From Methanobacterium sp. UBA410 (GTDB taxonomy: Archaea; Methanobacteriota; Methanobacteria; Methanobacteriales; Methanobacteriaceae), in the NCBI GenBank assembly GCA_002498385.1, contig DAHH01000015.1, positions 18,039-79,896 of the forward strand: 61,858 nt of DNA, given 5' to 3'. How positions within the stretch are numbered: the first letter of the stretch is position 1; each line of letters opens with the position of its first letter. This document shows positions 1 to 9,139 of the stretch, piece after piece. The notes under the pieces are model-generated. The model was not told the origin of the DNA, did not search any database, and saw only the letters and a program-made list of their open reading frames with translations. The translations under genes were made by a program, and so were the position numbers.

Positions 1-69
1 TTTATGAAGTGATTTTATGAAGTATAAATCCTTTACAATGTCAAATTACTGAAATTTAAAAAGGGGGGA

Positions 70-421
70 TTAGTGGTGTTGAATTAATGCTATCTGAGCT
101 CCATTTGGGTCTTCCAGGAATGCAAGGGTCCCAACTGTTATTGGTGTGTGTTCTGGGTGATTTTTGCACCTTTAGATTTGAGTTCTTTCACTGTGGTGTT
201 TATGTCTTCAACTTCCATTCCCACCGAAAACAGGCCAGTTTCATTTTCTGTATTTTTTATGAGCTCTATCATGACATCACTCCCCCTTCAGTAATGTGAC
301 GGTTCCTGCGGGTCCAAGATTGTGTTGGCTACCTATTTCAAACACCATAACCATAACTTCTGTGTAAAATAATTGGCTCATCCATATCCTCAACTATCAT
401 GGTAGCGTATTTAATTTTCAT
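70..421 (-). pseudogene. Decayed VOC (glyoxalase/bleomycin-resistance) family gene
   Basis: Read on the minus strand from the ATG at 421, this stretch encodes MKIKYATMIVEDMDE, a typical start of a VOC-fold protein. The frame is then lost. A second frame carries MVFEIGSQHNLGPAGTV followed by LLKGE and a stop, a third starts MIELIKNTENETGLFSVGME, and another ends DPNGAQIALIQHH before a stop at 70. These pieces fall in the right order for one gene of about 120 residues, but are separated by small deletions and frameshifts. The beta-alpha-beta repeat signature and the closing DPNG motif are characteristic of the family. No working product is expected. The substrate of the ancestral enzyme cannot be told. 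Confidence 0.75.
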
Positions 422-489
422 ATTTTATCACCATCCAATATCCTATCAACCATTACATGTGGGTCATCAGATGATCGACAAAACAACGA

Positions 490-1557
490 TCAGATGAGAT
501 TTAAAAAACCCAGATTCTCTGCATACTCAACGACGTCCTGAACTTCCTTTGCAAATGGAAACCTTGAAATTTCTGCATGTTCAGATGCCCTGTAAACAGG
601 CCTGTACTGGCCCATAATATTCAAAACAATCTCCGGCCCCAAATTACGGGATATCCATTTTAAAATGGGTTTAGAACAACATTCAACATGGTTTGGAAGT
701 ATAAGGTGCCTTACAATCATGTCCCCTGCATTCCATGCCATTTTATGGTTTCTCGTGACTGTTTTCCAGTAATTTTTAATTCCTGAAAGTCTCATGGCGC
801 AGTCATCGTTCCCGTACTTAAAATCCGTGAGAAAAAGGTCTGCAAAGCCGTCAAGTAAATGCATGGTTTCACTGGACATGTAGAAGTTGCTGTTCCAGAC
901 AACAGGAATGTTTTCCTGGGTCATGCTCATTGTTCTCATGATGTAACTTAAATTTGGTGTTGGTTCGCCGCCCACAAAGTTAACGTTCCTTGAACCACGT
1001 CTGCGTCTTTCATCAATTCTGGCTGCAAGATCCTTCTCATTAAAGGCCCTTCCAACTCCGGGTTCCTGGCTTATGTCCCAGTTCTGGCAGTAAACGCATT
1101 TGAAGTTGCATCCTGCAAAGAATATTGTGTGGCTGGGTACAAGCTGCGCCTCTTCCCCCATGTGCATGAATTCAGATGTAATCCTTGCATTTTTTACACC
1201 GCAAAGTCCTCTTTCACAGTTTCTATTGACATGACAGCGGTTTTCACAGAGAACACAGTCTTCAAATAAGTTATCTGCAAGTTTTAGCTTAAGATCAAGG
1301 TATGAAAATGGTGGTTTTTCATGAGTGAAATCTTCAGGACCTTCAATGCAATAGAGATCTTCTGGGATTTCAAAGTATAAATCATGGAACTTTCCTCGAA
1401 TACGTTCATGCTCAGCCCACAAAGCATCAATATCACCACTGCCATCCGCTTCAACTGTGGATGCCACCCTTGACCTGGAGGGTTTTTTATCTCGGGTAAC
1501 GGCAAAATAATTTTTAAGTGCACTCCTCGTTCCATCTGAAACTTCATCAGGAAGCAT
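490..1557 (-). CDS. Radical SAM protein, PflA/PflX-like (COG1313 type)
   Basis: The protein has the radical SAM cluster motif GCNFKCVYCQNW near residues 149-160 (C-x3-C-x2-C), which binds the 4Fe-4S cluster that cleaves SAM. Upstream, around residues 101-120, is a second cysteine group (CVLCENRCHVNRNC, then GLCG) typical of the archaeal pyruvate-formate-lyase-activase-like COG1313 proteins. The GGEPT motif that contacts SAM follows. Its substrate is unknown; by family it may activate a glycyl-radical or other partner enzyme. I chose the ATG at 1557 because an AGGT site lies eight bases upstream; a GTG two codons earlier is also open. It stands alone, with no gene within 350 bases upstream. 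Confidence 0.85.
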   Translation of the reverse strand: MLPDEVSDGTRSALKNYFAVTRDKKPSRSRVASTVEADGSGDIDALWAEHERIRGKFHDLYFEIPEDLYCIEGPEDFTHEKPPFSYLDLKLKLADNLFEDCVLCENRCHVNRNCERGLCGVKNARITSEFMHMGEEAQLVPSHTIFFAGCNFKCVYCQNWDISQEPGVGRAFNEKDLAARIDERRRRGSRNVNFVGGEPTPNLSYIMRTMSMTQENIPVVWNSNFYMSSETMHLLDGFADLFLTDFKYGNDDCAMRLSGIKNYWKTVTRNHKMAWNAGDMIVRHLILPNHVECCSKPILKWISRNLGPEIVLNIMGQYRPVYRASEHAEISRFPFAKEVQDVVEYAENLGFLNLI

Positions 1558-1630
1558 GTCCACAACCTGTTTTTTTTTTTCGTGATAAATTTATTTCAAG
1601 GACAATTTTATATTCAAGAACGTGAGTCAT

Positions 1631-1666
1631 TGAACTTTTGGAAAAGATTGAACTTTTGGAAAAGAA
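1631..1666. repeat. 18-bp tandem duplication
   Basis: Two adjacent copies of TGAACTTTTGGAAAAGAT, with one mismatch at the last base. One of many such local duplications in this window. Confidence 0.9.
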
Positions 1667-1787
1667 AACATTTATCATCATGCTCAATAAAACTTAAAAC
1701 AATTTTCTTAGATTAATAATTTGAAGAGAAAAAGTATAAATTTTTTGGTTAACGAGTTACAGTACCAGCCGACAATTATTAATTTAA

Positions 1788-1829
1788 TATAAACATGTAA
1801 ATTTCTTACTATAAACATGTAAATTTCAG
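1788..1829. repeat. 22-bp tandem duplication
   Basis: Two adjacent copies that share TATAAACATGTAAATTTC, separated at a 22-base period. Confidence 0.9.
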
Positions 1830-1923
1830 TTGTAGAAAAATTGAGACTCAATCTATTTATAACTCAATCTATTTCATAAAATGCCTGAATTTTGGTAATT
1901 ATTCTGGGAATAAAGATATTTTT

Positions 1924-2424
1924 TTGAATAAGAAAGTGGTAGTATTGATTAAAAGGAAAAAGTCAAAGAAGAGAAATTTAAACAGAACTTCAAATAGAAA
2001 AACTCTTAATAAGAGAACCTTGAACAAGAATAGTTTGAGTAGTAGAAGGACTTCAAATAAAAAAAGGGTTTTGAACAGGAAGAAGCTTGTATTATACTGT
2101 TGTTGCATTGGATTAGTTTTAATAGTCCTCCTATCTCTTTCAACATCACACCATGGTACCAGCACTTCAGGTGGAACACAGTTAGAAATCAACTATTCAG
2201 ATTCGTGGAATGGTTCATACTCTGATGGATTAGGCTTTAAACGGATCAATGGAACAGGTCCTGAAACAATTGATGTATCAAATGAAGAAGTGAACATGGC
2301 TGCACTGGTACAGAAGGAAGGTTACAGAAGTGGCAATCTGAGTGTATGCATAATAAGAAATGGAAAAACAATAGCCAGTGAAAGTACCAGAGAAAGAAAT
2401 GGATCAGTTCTGGTTACAGGTTAA
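1924..2424 (+). CDS. Putative membrane-anchored or secreted protein, unrecognised
   Basis: The product has a hydrophobic segment, LVLYCCCIGLVLIVLLSLS, at about residues 55-73, followed by about 90 polar, N-glycosylation-like (NGS, NGT, NLS) residues, so it is probably exported or anchored with its C-terminus outside. The first 50 residues are an unusual Lys/Arg/Asn run with loosely repeated TLNKR-like units. The TTG at 1924 has no clear ribosome site. An in-frame TTG at 2071, preceded by AAGGG, would give MNRKKLVLYCCCIG and so an ordinary signal peptide; I regard that start as equally likely. The stop codon lies inside a 22-bp tandem duplication. I do not recognise the extracellular part. Confidence 0.55.
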   Translation: MNKKVVVLIKRKKSKKRNLNRTSNRKTLNKRTLNKNSLSSRRTSNKKRVLNRKKLVLYCCCIGLVLIVLLSLSTSHHGTSTSGGTQLEINYSDSWNGSYSDGLGFKRINGTGPETIDVSNEEVNMAALVQKEGYRSGNLSVCIIRNGKTIASESTRERNGSVLVTG

Positions 2425-2464
2425 AAAACTGGTTCATGTTAATTAAAAAACTGGTTCATGTTAA
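2421..2464. repeat. Exact 22-bp tandem duplication over a stop codon
   Basis: Two perfect adjacent copies built on AAAAAACTGGTTCATG. The first copy contains the TAA stop of the preceding gene, so the duplication happened across a gene end without changing the product. Confidence 0.92.
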
Positions 2465-2633
2465 AAAAATATGGTAGATGGGATGAACACTAAGGAGAAT
2501 TTTAAACACTAAGCGATTGATAACTCATTTACCCTCTTAGATTATCTCTAGATTGATTGCATTAATAGATTGATTAATTGCATTAACACGTTCAACCTAA
2601 CAGAACCCACAATTTAACCTAAACTAATTCAGT

Positions 2634-3947
2634 TCATCCAACTACCCTGAGGTTACGTACCAGTATACGTGGTGTTACAAAGGATCCGATCTGGCGCACC
2701 TCCCTGGATGCTGCCGATGCTTCCCTCATGAGCGTGAATATGTTTCCAGATATCATTGCCTTTTTTACAGGCTGTGAAACCTCCCCATTTTCTATTTTGA
2801 AGGCGTTCATTGCTTCCACAGAGAAGTCCCCAGATATTGGGTTGGATGTGTGTGCTCCCAGCACGTCCGTTACAAGGACACCCTCTTTGATGCTTGAAAT
2901 TTCATCAAGGTCTTCAAATTTCAGCACCACATTGGTTGAACCCACAGATGGCATGTCAGAGTAGGAGTAACGAACTCCATTTCCTGTGCTTTCAACACCA
3001 CCTTTTTTTGAGGTGTACAGGTCGTATAAAAAGTTTTTAAGCGTTCCATTTTCTATGAGGGCTGTTTTTTGAGATGGTGTTCCTTCACCATCACATTTTG
3101 ATGAGCTGAGTCCTCCCTCAAGGGTTCCATCATCGTAGATGCTGAGTGCTGGTGATGCAACAGCCTCGCCCAGCTTCCCTGCAAAAACGGATCTTCCTCT
3201 CTGTACGTTATCAGCATTCAAAGCACCCATGAAGGTTGAAAGAAGGCCTGAAGCTGCATGATGGTCCAGAACAACATTTTTATCTCCTGTTTCCACATGT
3301 TTACCTCCTCTTGAGCCCTTTGCAATTGCGCAGACCTTTTCTGCAATTTTTTCAGGGGCAAAGTCCATGTGTGTTGAGGACTCTGATTCATTGGCAGTTG
3401 AAACACCTGCTCCATCTTCCACGTTAACCGATATGAATCCTGAAAATCCTGTTGAGATGTCGCTGCAGTTTACTCCTTCAGAGTTTAAAATCAGCATTTC
3501 AGATTGTCCTGAAGCAAATCCTCCGGATGTGGGTTGGCATTTTTCATCTAGAGCTGTGTCAATCATTGATCTTGCAAATTCAACTGCATTTTCAACCTCA
3601 AATTCTTCAATACTTTTATCATAGGTCCCTTTAACATCAGGATAGTTTGATTTGGGTGCGAAGGCAAAGTTTTCATCTGAAACATTGGCCTTTGCATTAA
3701 AAATTGCTTTTTCAACAGTTTCATGAAGTTTTCTGGTGTCCTGGGTGTTGGTTGTGTAGGAAAATCCCATTTTACCATCGACTATTACCCTTACACCGGC
3801 CCCAAGGGAGAACACCTCCTTTGCAAAGTCTACTTTGTCCTTTTTAATGTCAACATCAAAATTTCTTCCCTTTTCCACGTAAATTTCAGCATCTTCTGTG
3901 TATCTCAATGCGAGATCAAGCATATTCTTGGCTATCTCATACATCAT
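2634..3947 (-). CDS. TldE/PmbA-like protein of the TldD family
   Basis: At 437 residues this matches the PmbA/TldE branch of the TldD/E family, which with TldD forms a zinc-dependent protease that processes peptides in bacteria and archaea. The N-terminal half has the typical DAEIYVEKGRNFDVDIK strand and the SLGAGVRVIVDGKMGFSY block. The C-terminal half has the GDKNVVLDHHAASGLLSTF and DVLGAHTSNPISGDFSVEA blocks. The HExxxH metal motif of TldD is absent, so this is the non-catalytic partner type; no TldD gene is in this window. Its ATG overlaps the stop of the upstream phosphatase gene by four bases (ATGA), which suggests translational coupling. A GAGGT site precedes the start. Confidence 0.88.
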   Translation of the reverse strand: MMYEIAKNMLDLALRYTEDAEIYVEKGRNFDVDIKKDKVDFAKEVFSLGAGVRVIVDGKMGFSYTTNTQDTRKLHETVEKAIFNAKANVSDENFAFAPKSNYPDVKGTYDKSIEEFEVENAVEFARSMIDTALDEKCQPTSGGFASGQSEMLILNSEGVNCSDISTGFSGFISVNVEDGAGVSTANESESSTHMDFAPEKIAEKVCAIAKGSRGGKHVETGDKNVVLDHHAASGLLSTFMGALNADNVQRGRSVFAGKLGEAVASPALSIYDDGTLEGGLSSSKCDGEGTPSQKTALIENGTLKNFLYDLYTSKKGGVESTGNGVRYSYSDMPSVGSTNVVLKFEDLDEISSIKEGVLVTDVLGAHTSNPISGDFSVEAMNAFKIENGEVSQPVKKAMISGNIFTLMREASAASREVRQIGSFVTPRILVRNLRVVG

Positions 3948-4609
3948 ATTACAAACCTCTCAATAGCTTCTGCAACCCCATCTCCGTAGGGTTTTTTTGT
4001 AACGTAATCTGCAACAGATTTGAGTTCTCTATCTGCATTTGCAACTGCAACTTTAACCCCTGCAACACTTAGAAATTCAAGGTCATTTTCACCGTCCCCA
4101 ACTGCAAGTACTTCACTGGTTCTTACTCCCATATCACCTGCAACAAGTTTAAGCGAAGAACCTTTATCAACAGATGGATCTGTAATGTGTATTGCAAACT
4201 TTGAATCATAAATGCGGACATCAAAGTCTTTCAAGGTTTCTTTTATAGTATCAACAGGAATTTTTCTTGTCAGGGCAATCTCAGAAATTCGCAGATCTGA
4301 ATAATCCACCTTATCAACATTTAATTTAGATTTTAAAAATTCATAGGCTTTTTGACATCTTTTTATATCCCCAAGAACCTTTTTTCCCCTGCAAGATTCT
4401 ATTACTCCTCCATTTTCAGCTACAAAACCACCTGAGGTACCCAGAAGTATTGAGATCATGTTTGTGGAGCACATGATATTTCCAGTCACAATCACAACGG
4501 GAACCCCTGCATCTTCAGCTTTACGGACGGCCTCAACTGCGCTTGTACAAATCCTTCTCCTTTTATCAGTTATTGTTCCATCAACATCCAGTGCTACTGC
4601 CTTTATCAA
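3944..4609 (-). CDS. pgp: Phosphoglycolate phosphatase, archaeal HAD type
   Basis: A HAD-superfamily phosphatase of 221 residues. The catalytic DxD motif is in ALDVDGTITD (Asp8 and Asp10), VIVTGN holds the motif II threonine, and VGDGENDLEFL near the C-terminus supplies the metal-binding aspartates. The cap domain between motifs II and III is the IIB type seen in archaeal phosphoglycolate phosphatases, which dephosphorylate 2-phosphoglycolate. The start is a TTG with a GGAAGG site at a slightly long distance. It is the first gene of a two-gene unit with the TldE-like gene, overlapping it by four bases. Other sugar-phosphate substrates cannot be excluded from sequence alone. Confidence 0.88.
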   Translation of the reverse strand: MIKAVALDVDGTITDKRRRICTSAVEAVRKAEDAGVPVVIVTGNIMCSTNMISILLGTSGGFVAENGGVIESCRGKKVLGDIKRCQKAYEFLKSKLNVDKVDYSDLRISEIALTRKIPVDTIKETLKDFDVRIYDSKFAIHITDPSVDKGSSLKLVAGDMGVRTSEVLAVGDGENDLEFLSVAGVKVAVANADRELKSVADYVTKKPYGDGVAEAIERFVI

Positions 4610-4827
4610 CTATTTTTCGCCTTCCAAATTTTTTTAATCCTTTTTTAATCCTTCCAATCTTTGATAGTTCCATATCCTTTTCGGGTAATTCTATTTTTAA
4701 GTCCTTCAGTTGAATCCTTCAGAAAGCAAATTTCAGTGAAAAGCTCGATAATTCCATTAAATTAATTAATCCAATTATTAATTAATCCAGTTCATTATCA
4801 TTAATTAAATTCATTAACAGATAGGGG

Positions 4828-5874
4828 TTACATTGACCCATATCTGTATGCTATGTTGCAGGTTCCTTCTTTACTGACCATGCATGCACCCACAGGGTTC
4901 ATTGGGTTACATTCTGTTTTGAAGAGTTTGCACTGCTCGGGCCTTGCAATTCCCCGGAGTATCGGGCCGCATATGCATCCTGTTACTGTGTTAGGGGATT
5001 CCTGTGGAGGTATGTCGAATTTTTCCCTTGCATTGAACTGGGAGAACTCGTCCCTTATCTCATAGACTGAGTTCGGGATCTCTGGAAAGCCCCTCCATTC
5101 CCTGCTTTTGACATAAAATACTTCATCCATAAGTTCCTGAGCTTTTACGTTACCTTCTTCCCTTACAGCACGTTTGTATTCATTTTGAACTTTGGCTTCA
5201 CCATCTTCAAACTGCTTGAGTATCATGTAAACAGAAATCAAAACATCTAGGGGGTTAAATCCAGCCACAACCTGTGGAATGTTGTATTTTTCAGAAAAAA
5301 CGTTGAATGGTCTTGTTCCTATTATGGTTGCAACATGTCCTGGCTCTATCAGGGCGTTTAGATTCACTTCACCTGATTTTATCAGGAAGGTTAGTGCTGC
5401 TGGTATGAGCCTGTGGCATGAGAGAAATGACAGGTTTTCTGGAGGTCCTGCAACAATTTCTGAGGCAGTGGTTGGTGCCGTTGTTTCAAAGCCTGCAGCC
5501 ATAAAAACAACCTCGTTATCAAGCTTTTTTGCAAGCTCAACAGCGTTTGCCACACCGTAAACTATTCTAACATCTGCTCCATCTGCCCTTGCATCCTGTA
5601 GGGAACCTTTTGCACCTGGAACCCTCATCATGTCTCCGAAGGTTGCTATTGTAACTCCCTTATTTACAAGGTACAGGCATTCATCAACTTCCCTTGAGGG
5701 GACGCAGCAGACAGGACAACCGGGGCCTGCAACTATCTGAACTTCTTCTGGCAGCAGTGACCTTATTCCATTCTGCATTATTGTGTGTTCGTGGGATCCG
5801 CATACATGCATTATTTTAACGGGTCTTGAAATGTCTTCTATGCGTTTTATTAATTCTCTGGATAAATTCTTCAT
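4828..5874 (-). CDS. hypD: Hydrogenase maturation factor HypD
   Basis: HypD works with HypC, HypE and HypF to assemble the Fe(CN)2CO group of NiFe hydrogenases in the cytoplasm. The 348-residue protein shows the family's conserved HVCGSHEHT (Cys25), GPGCPVCCVP (Cys53, Cys56, Cys57), GFETTAPTTA and FNPLDVL blocks. Its C-terminal CICGPILRG...QCKLF...CNPMNPVGACMVSKEGTC run contains the cysteines that bind the 4Fe-4S cluster. Length and motifs match full-length HypD. A strong AGGTGGT site lies three bases before the ATG. No other hyp gene is beside it, which is usual in Methanobacteriales where maturation genes are scattered. Confidence 0.97.
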   Translation of the reverse strand: MKNLSRELIKRIEDISRPVKIMHVCGSHEHTIMQNGIRSLLPEEVQIVAGPGCPVCCVPSREVDECLYLVNKGVTIATFGDMMRVPGAKGSLQDARADGADVRIVYGVANAVELAKKLDNEVVFMAAGFETTAPTTASEIVAGPPENLSFLSCHRLIPAALTFLIKSGEVNLNALIEPGHVATIIGTRPFNVFSEKYNIPQVVAGFNPLDVLISVYMILKQFEDGEAKVQNEYKRAVREEGNVKAQELMDEVFYVKSREWRGFPEIPNSVYEIRDEFSQFNAREKFDIPPQESPNTVTGCICGPILRGIARPEQCKLFKTECNPMNPVGACMVSKEGTCNIAYRYGSM

Positions 5875-6292
5875 TGTACCACCTTTAATTTAAAGTACTT
5901 GATCTCTGAGTCATTTGATCATTGAATAAAGATGAAAAATCTGCTTGTTAAATTGTTTGTTTTTTCTAATACTATATTTTAGTATTTTTTTTAACTTGAT
6001 AGTATCTATTGTAAAAACAGCTAAATAAAAATAATCATAAAAAAGTTCATCAAAAAATAAAACCCCATTGAAAATGAAAAAACCCCATTGAAAATGAAAA
6101 AAAATAGATGAACAGTACAATAATGCAAAGAATAGAGAAAAAAATGCAAAAATGTGGATCAAAATTGGAAAAAATCAAGTCAAAAAAAATGCATTCACCT
6201 TGATTGAATAACATTATATATTCCAAGATCAAACCAATTAGATGTCTAAATTAAGGCGGTAAAATTCATATAATACAAATTTGGTAGTTAAG
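5875..6292. other. Intergenic region between divergent hypD and Mur-ligase genes
   Basis: About 418 AT-rich bases. It contains an exact 20-bp tandem duplication at 6061-6100 and a plausible plus-strand TATA box, CATTATATATTCC, around 6207-6219, suitably placed for a short leader before the ligase gene. No coding capacity was recognised. Confidence 0.5.
6061..6100. repeat. Exact 20-bp tandem duplication
   Basis: AACCCCATTGAAAATGAAAA occurs twice, head to tail, with no mismatch. Confidence 0.95.
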
Positions 6293-7519
6293 ATGAAAGT
6301 AGCAGTTGTTGGTCTGGGTAATGAGGGTAAAAATGCCTTAAGATCACTTTTAAATCGTGGACATCATGTTTACGCTTCAGATATGAACAAAAATATTGAG
6401 TTAGATCATTTTAATTGTGCTGATGTTGATCTGGGGCATCATGACCTCCAGAGGATCAGCTCAGCAGATGCAGTTGTTTTAAGTCCAGGACTCTGGAATA
6501 CTGAATTAGCTAAAAAAATACGATCAAAAACTAAAACGCTGTCAGATGTTTTAAAGAATCATAAATATATTTTTACAATTGGAGTAACAGGTACAAACGG
6601 CAAAACAACCACCAGTTTCATGATAAAAGAGATACTTGAAAATGCCGGTTTAAACGTTTTAATAGGTGGTAACGCTGGTGGAGGGTTCAAAGGGTACACA
6701 GAACTCATATTAAAAGCTTCATCCGAAAGATCAAAGTACGATGCCATGGTAGTTGAGGTCTGTGATATGACCCTTGATTTCTGCGACCAGACCTTTGACT
6801 TTGACGTGGTGGTTGTAACCAACATAGGCAACGACCACATGAACTTCCACAAGTCCCTTGAAAACTATGGAAAATCCATCTGCAAATTTTTAAAAGGCAA
6901 AAAAGCCGTTTTAAATGGGAAAGACAGATTTTTATCAGATATGAAAGATTGTGCAGATGAAACCTTCTTCTTCAGTAAATACAACGGGGAACTGAATATT
7001 TTTGGTGAATTCAACAGACAAAATGCTGCAGCTGCTCTAACTGCTGTAAAAATCATGGAAATTCCTGAAAAAGATGCAGAGGAAGCTTTAAAAAATTTTA
7101 AGGGAGTTGAAGGCAGAACCAGCAACTTCAAGATCCATGATTCGAACTTGGTGATTGGAAAAACAGACAATGCAGATGCCACTGCCGCTGTACTCAACGA
7201 AGTTAACTTCAATGTCATTATAATAGGAACTCCCAGAAAAGGAGAAAACTGCAGGTTAAACACATTAAAAGAAGTTTCAAAGGTTAATCCCCAAGTTGTG
7301 GCCATTTTTCCAGGGTTGGATAACACAACTGACCTTGCAGCTGAGGTTCTGGTTGACTCTGGTTACAGGGGCAGGATCCAGGTCCTAAAAAACGTTGAAG
7401 AAGTTGTTAATTTCACATTAAAATGTGCAAAACAGTACAAAAACATATTTATAGGAGGTAATGGGCAAAAAAGACTTATAGAAATAGAAAACGAATTATA
7501 TAAATTTTTAAATGAATAA
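6293..7519 (+). CDS. MurD-like Mur ligase, probably pseudomurein peptide synthesis
   Basis: The protein begins with a Rossmann-like segment (MKVAVVGLGNEGKNAL) and carries the Mur-ligase ATP-binding loop GVTGTNGKTTT at about residues 97-107. An AMP-binding central region follows with VVVTNIGNDHMNFH, and then GEFNRQNAAAALTAV, equivalent to the N-x-x-N-A motif of MurC-F enzymes. Such ligases add amino acids to a nucleotide-activated carrier; in Methanobacteriales they are assigned to pseudomurein peptide assembly. The exact substrate of this copy is unknown. I took the ATG at 6293, five bases after a GGTAG site, instead of a TTG four codons earlier. At about 408 residues it is slightly shorter than bacterial MurD. 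It is monocistronic. Confidence 0.85.
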   Translation: MKVAVVGLGNEGKNALRSLLNRGHHVYASDMNKNIELDHFNCADVDLGHHDLQRISSADAVVLSPGLWNTELAKKIRSKTKTLSDVLKNHKYIFTIGVTGTNGKTTTSFMIKEILENAGLNVLIGGNAGGGFKGYTELILKASSERSKYDAMVVEVCDMTLDFCDQTFDFDVVVVTNIGNDHMNFHKSLENYGKSICKFLKGKKAVLNGKDRFLSDMKDCADETFFFSKYNGELNIFGEFNRQNAAAALTAVKIMEIPEKDAEEALKNFKGVEGRTSNFKIHDSNLVIGKTDNADATAAVLNEVNFNVIIIGTPRKGENCRLNTLKEVSKVNPQVVAIFPGLDNTTDLAAEVLVDSGYRGRIQVLKNVEEVVNFTLKCAKQYKNIFIGGNGQKRLIEIENELYKFLNE

Positions 7520-7582
7520 CGATGTTCCCTGATGAAACTTGATGAAAAAACTTAAAAAATTTACTTAAAAATTGTAACTTTA

Positions 7583-7624
7583 TAGGCTTATTATGGGTCT
7601 ATCTAGGCTTATTATGGGTCTACA
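7583..7624. repeat. 21-bp tandem duplication in a 5' leader
   Basis: Two adjacent 21-base copies sharing TAGGCTTATTATGGGTCTA, just upstream of the ribosome site of the next gene. Confidence 0.9.
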
Positions 7625-7648
7625 CTATTTTTATGGAGGAATGAGCAC

Positions 7649-8830
7649 TTGCGCCAAACCCTTACAAAACCAGTGATTATACTTTTTATATTGATATTAA
7701 TTGCCATGGTAATGAATCCTGTCAGCAGCTCAATGGAAAAATACTATCCTCAACAGAATCCTGCAGAAATTGCTGCCTTAAATATCGGGGATACTGTTCT
7801 TTCTGGAACAGATGTTGTGGACAACAACAAGGTCAGAAAGGTTCCTGTGATCTCCAACCCAGGTTACCTTGTAAACGATGTCAAAGAACATGAATTTTTC
7901 GATCTTTTCACAGCACTTACAAGTGGTGCTGTGGAAACACCAAGCTACGATCTTACAGGTAGTGGAATTTCCAGGCATGGAACTGCCCAGAACTTCAGCG
8001 GCCCCGGTGTACTGGCTGTGGAAAACAACAAGTTAGTAGTTAAAGCCCCAGAAACCTTTGTATGGGGATTTAAAATACCTTACACCTATGCTGTAAAAGC
8101 AAATAACAGCATAGAAATCCAGGAAGAATCAAAAACCGTTAAAGTTGTACCTGCAAAAGATATCAGTAACGATACAGTTCCACACAACTACGTAAGCGTT
8201 AAAACCCTTAAAAAATGGTACAACCAATCTGCTGTTGGTGATAAAATCGCCGTAGACTATGCACTGGGCAGCTTCAGCGACGGAAGGAACATGGTAACTC
8301 CAGATAACATCAGCACATTTTTCGGTGCCAGCGTGCTCAGTTACATGGAGAGTTATCCATCTTACGCACCTGTACTTGTCTACTCGGCATCAGGTAATCA
8401 AAATGTTTCAGGGACAGGTTCAAGTGTTCTTGAATCATTCAGTGAATACAACACCAGTGTCCGTGAATTTAATGCCAGGGAGTTTGCTAAAGGATGGAAC
8501 GGTACCATAATTCCACCCCACACTTCAGCCACAGGAAAGGCCAACATAGCGTTTCAGGGGATCCTCGATGATAAGGACACCTTCAACCAGTATGCAACAC
8601 ACGGTGTTTGCCCCTCAGGCAGAGCATTGAGAGCAGCTGTGATGAGTGCAGGTTTCCCACTTCCCTCAGGCATGACAGATGGATATTACTCTGTGGAATA
8701 CAGCAGCAACCCCACAACAGGGATAACTGTTAACAACACCGGCGACTACCCTGTACTTATAACCATGTGGACCAGCGGAAGCGGTGCCAGCATGCAGATA
8801 TATGCTGAAGTCATAACCCTTCTTCCATGA
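7649..8830 (+). CDS. Secreted protein with a VanW-like C-terminal region
   Basis: The N-terminus (TKPVIILFILILIAMVMNPVSS) is a signal peptide or anchor, so the rest probably lies outside the membrane in the pseudomurein layer. The last 100 residues contain GVCPSGRALRAAVMSAGFP, a DGYYSVEYSSNPTTG segment and NNTGDYPVLITMW. This order (Cys-containing helix, Tyr/Asp turn, then N-x-T-x-Y-P-hydrophobic strand) resembles the VanW domain of bacterial cell-wall proteins. That assignment is my inference from pattern, not a demonstrated match. The start is a TTG eight bases after GGAGGA; the ATG at 7641 is out of frame and stops quickly. A U-rich terminator follows. Confidence 0.6.
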   Translation: MRQTLTKPVIILFILILIAMVMNPVSSSMEKYYPQQNPAEIAALNIGDTVLSGTDVVDNNKVRKVPVISNPGYLVNDVKEHEFFDLFTALTSGAVETPSYDLTGSGISRHGTAQNFSGPGVLAVENNKLVVKAPETFVWGFKIPYTYAVKANNSIEIQEESKTVKVVPAKDISNDTVPHNYVSVKTLKKWYNQSAVGDKIAVDYALGSFSDGRNMVTPDNISTFFGASVLSYMESYPSYAPVLVYSASGNQNVSGTGSSVLESFSEYNTSVREFNAREFAKGWNGTIIPPHTSATGKANIAFQGILDDKDTFNQYATHGVCPSGRALRAAVMSAGFPLPSGMTDGYYSVEYSSNPTTGITVNNTGDYPVLITMWTSGSGASMQIYAEVITLLP

Positions 8831-9139
8831 ATGTTTCTTTTTTATTTTGAGGGTCTATTTTTTAATTTTTTTAAGAAAAAACCTTTTCAGGGAAAATTTC
8901 ATTCAGAGGATAAAATCTTACTGAAGGAATTTATAATGGATAAACAATTAATGAATACCCAATGGATAATAAAAAAACAAGTAAATAGAAAAAGATGAGA
9001 GTAATAGAAACTGAAAAGTTAAAAAAAGAAGATGAAAAGTTAAAAAAAGTGATAATTGATTTAAGAAATGTCAGCTAATTTTAAGTAACTTAAGTAAAAA
9101 CAGAACATGCACGAAAAAAGAACATTAAAGCGTGATTAC
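8831..9139. other. Intergenic region
   Basis: About 309 bases. After the U-rich terminator it is purine-rich and AT-rich, with a loose duplication of GAAAAGTTAAAAAAAG near 9013-9049. No gene recognised. Confidence 0.5.
8833..8873 (+). terminator. U-rich terminator after the secreted-protein gene
   Basis: Three T tracts (TTTCTTTTTTATTTT, CTATTTTTTAA, TTTTTTTAAG) follow the stop codon immediately, as in archaeal intrinsic termination. Confidence 0.6.

Larger units (their letters stand above)
1558..1923. other. Intergenic region with short tandem duplications
   Basis: About 365 AT-rich bases without a convincing gene. It holds three head-to-tail duplications: an 18-bp unit at 1631-1666, a 22-bp unit at 1788-1829, and a 15-16-bp unit near 1845-1878. 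Divergent promoters for the flanking genes should lie here, but I could not pick a clear TATA box. Confidence 0.6.

Noticed and set aside
87..299. Plus-strand open frame at the window start
   Set aside because: It is the complement of the broken VOC gene and has no ribosome site or recognisable domain.
1899..2192. Hydrophobic open frame on the minus strand
   Set aside because: Its leucine/phenylalanine runs are the complement of the Lys/Asn/Arg-rich stretch of the plus-strand gene. No ribosome site and no family.
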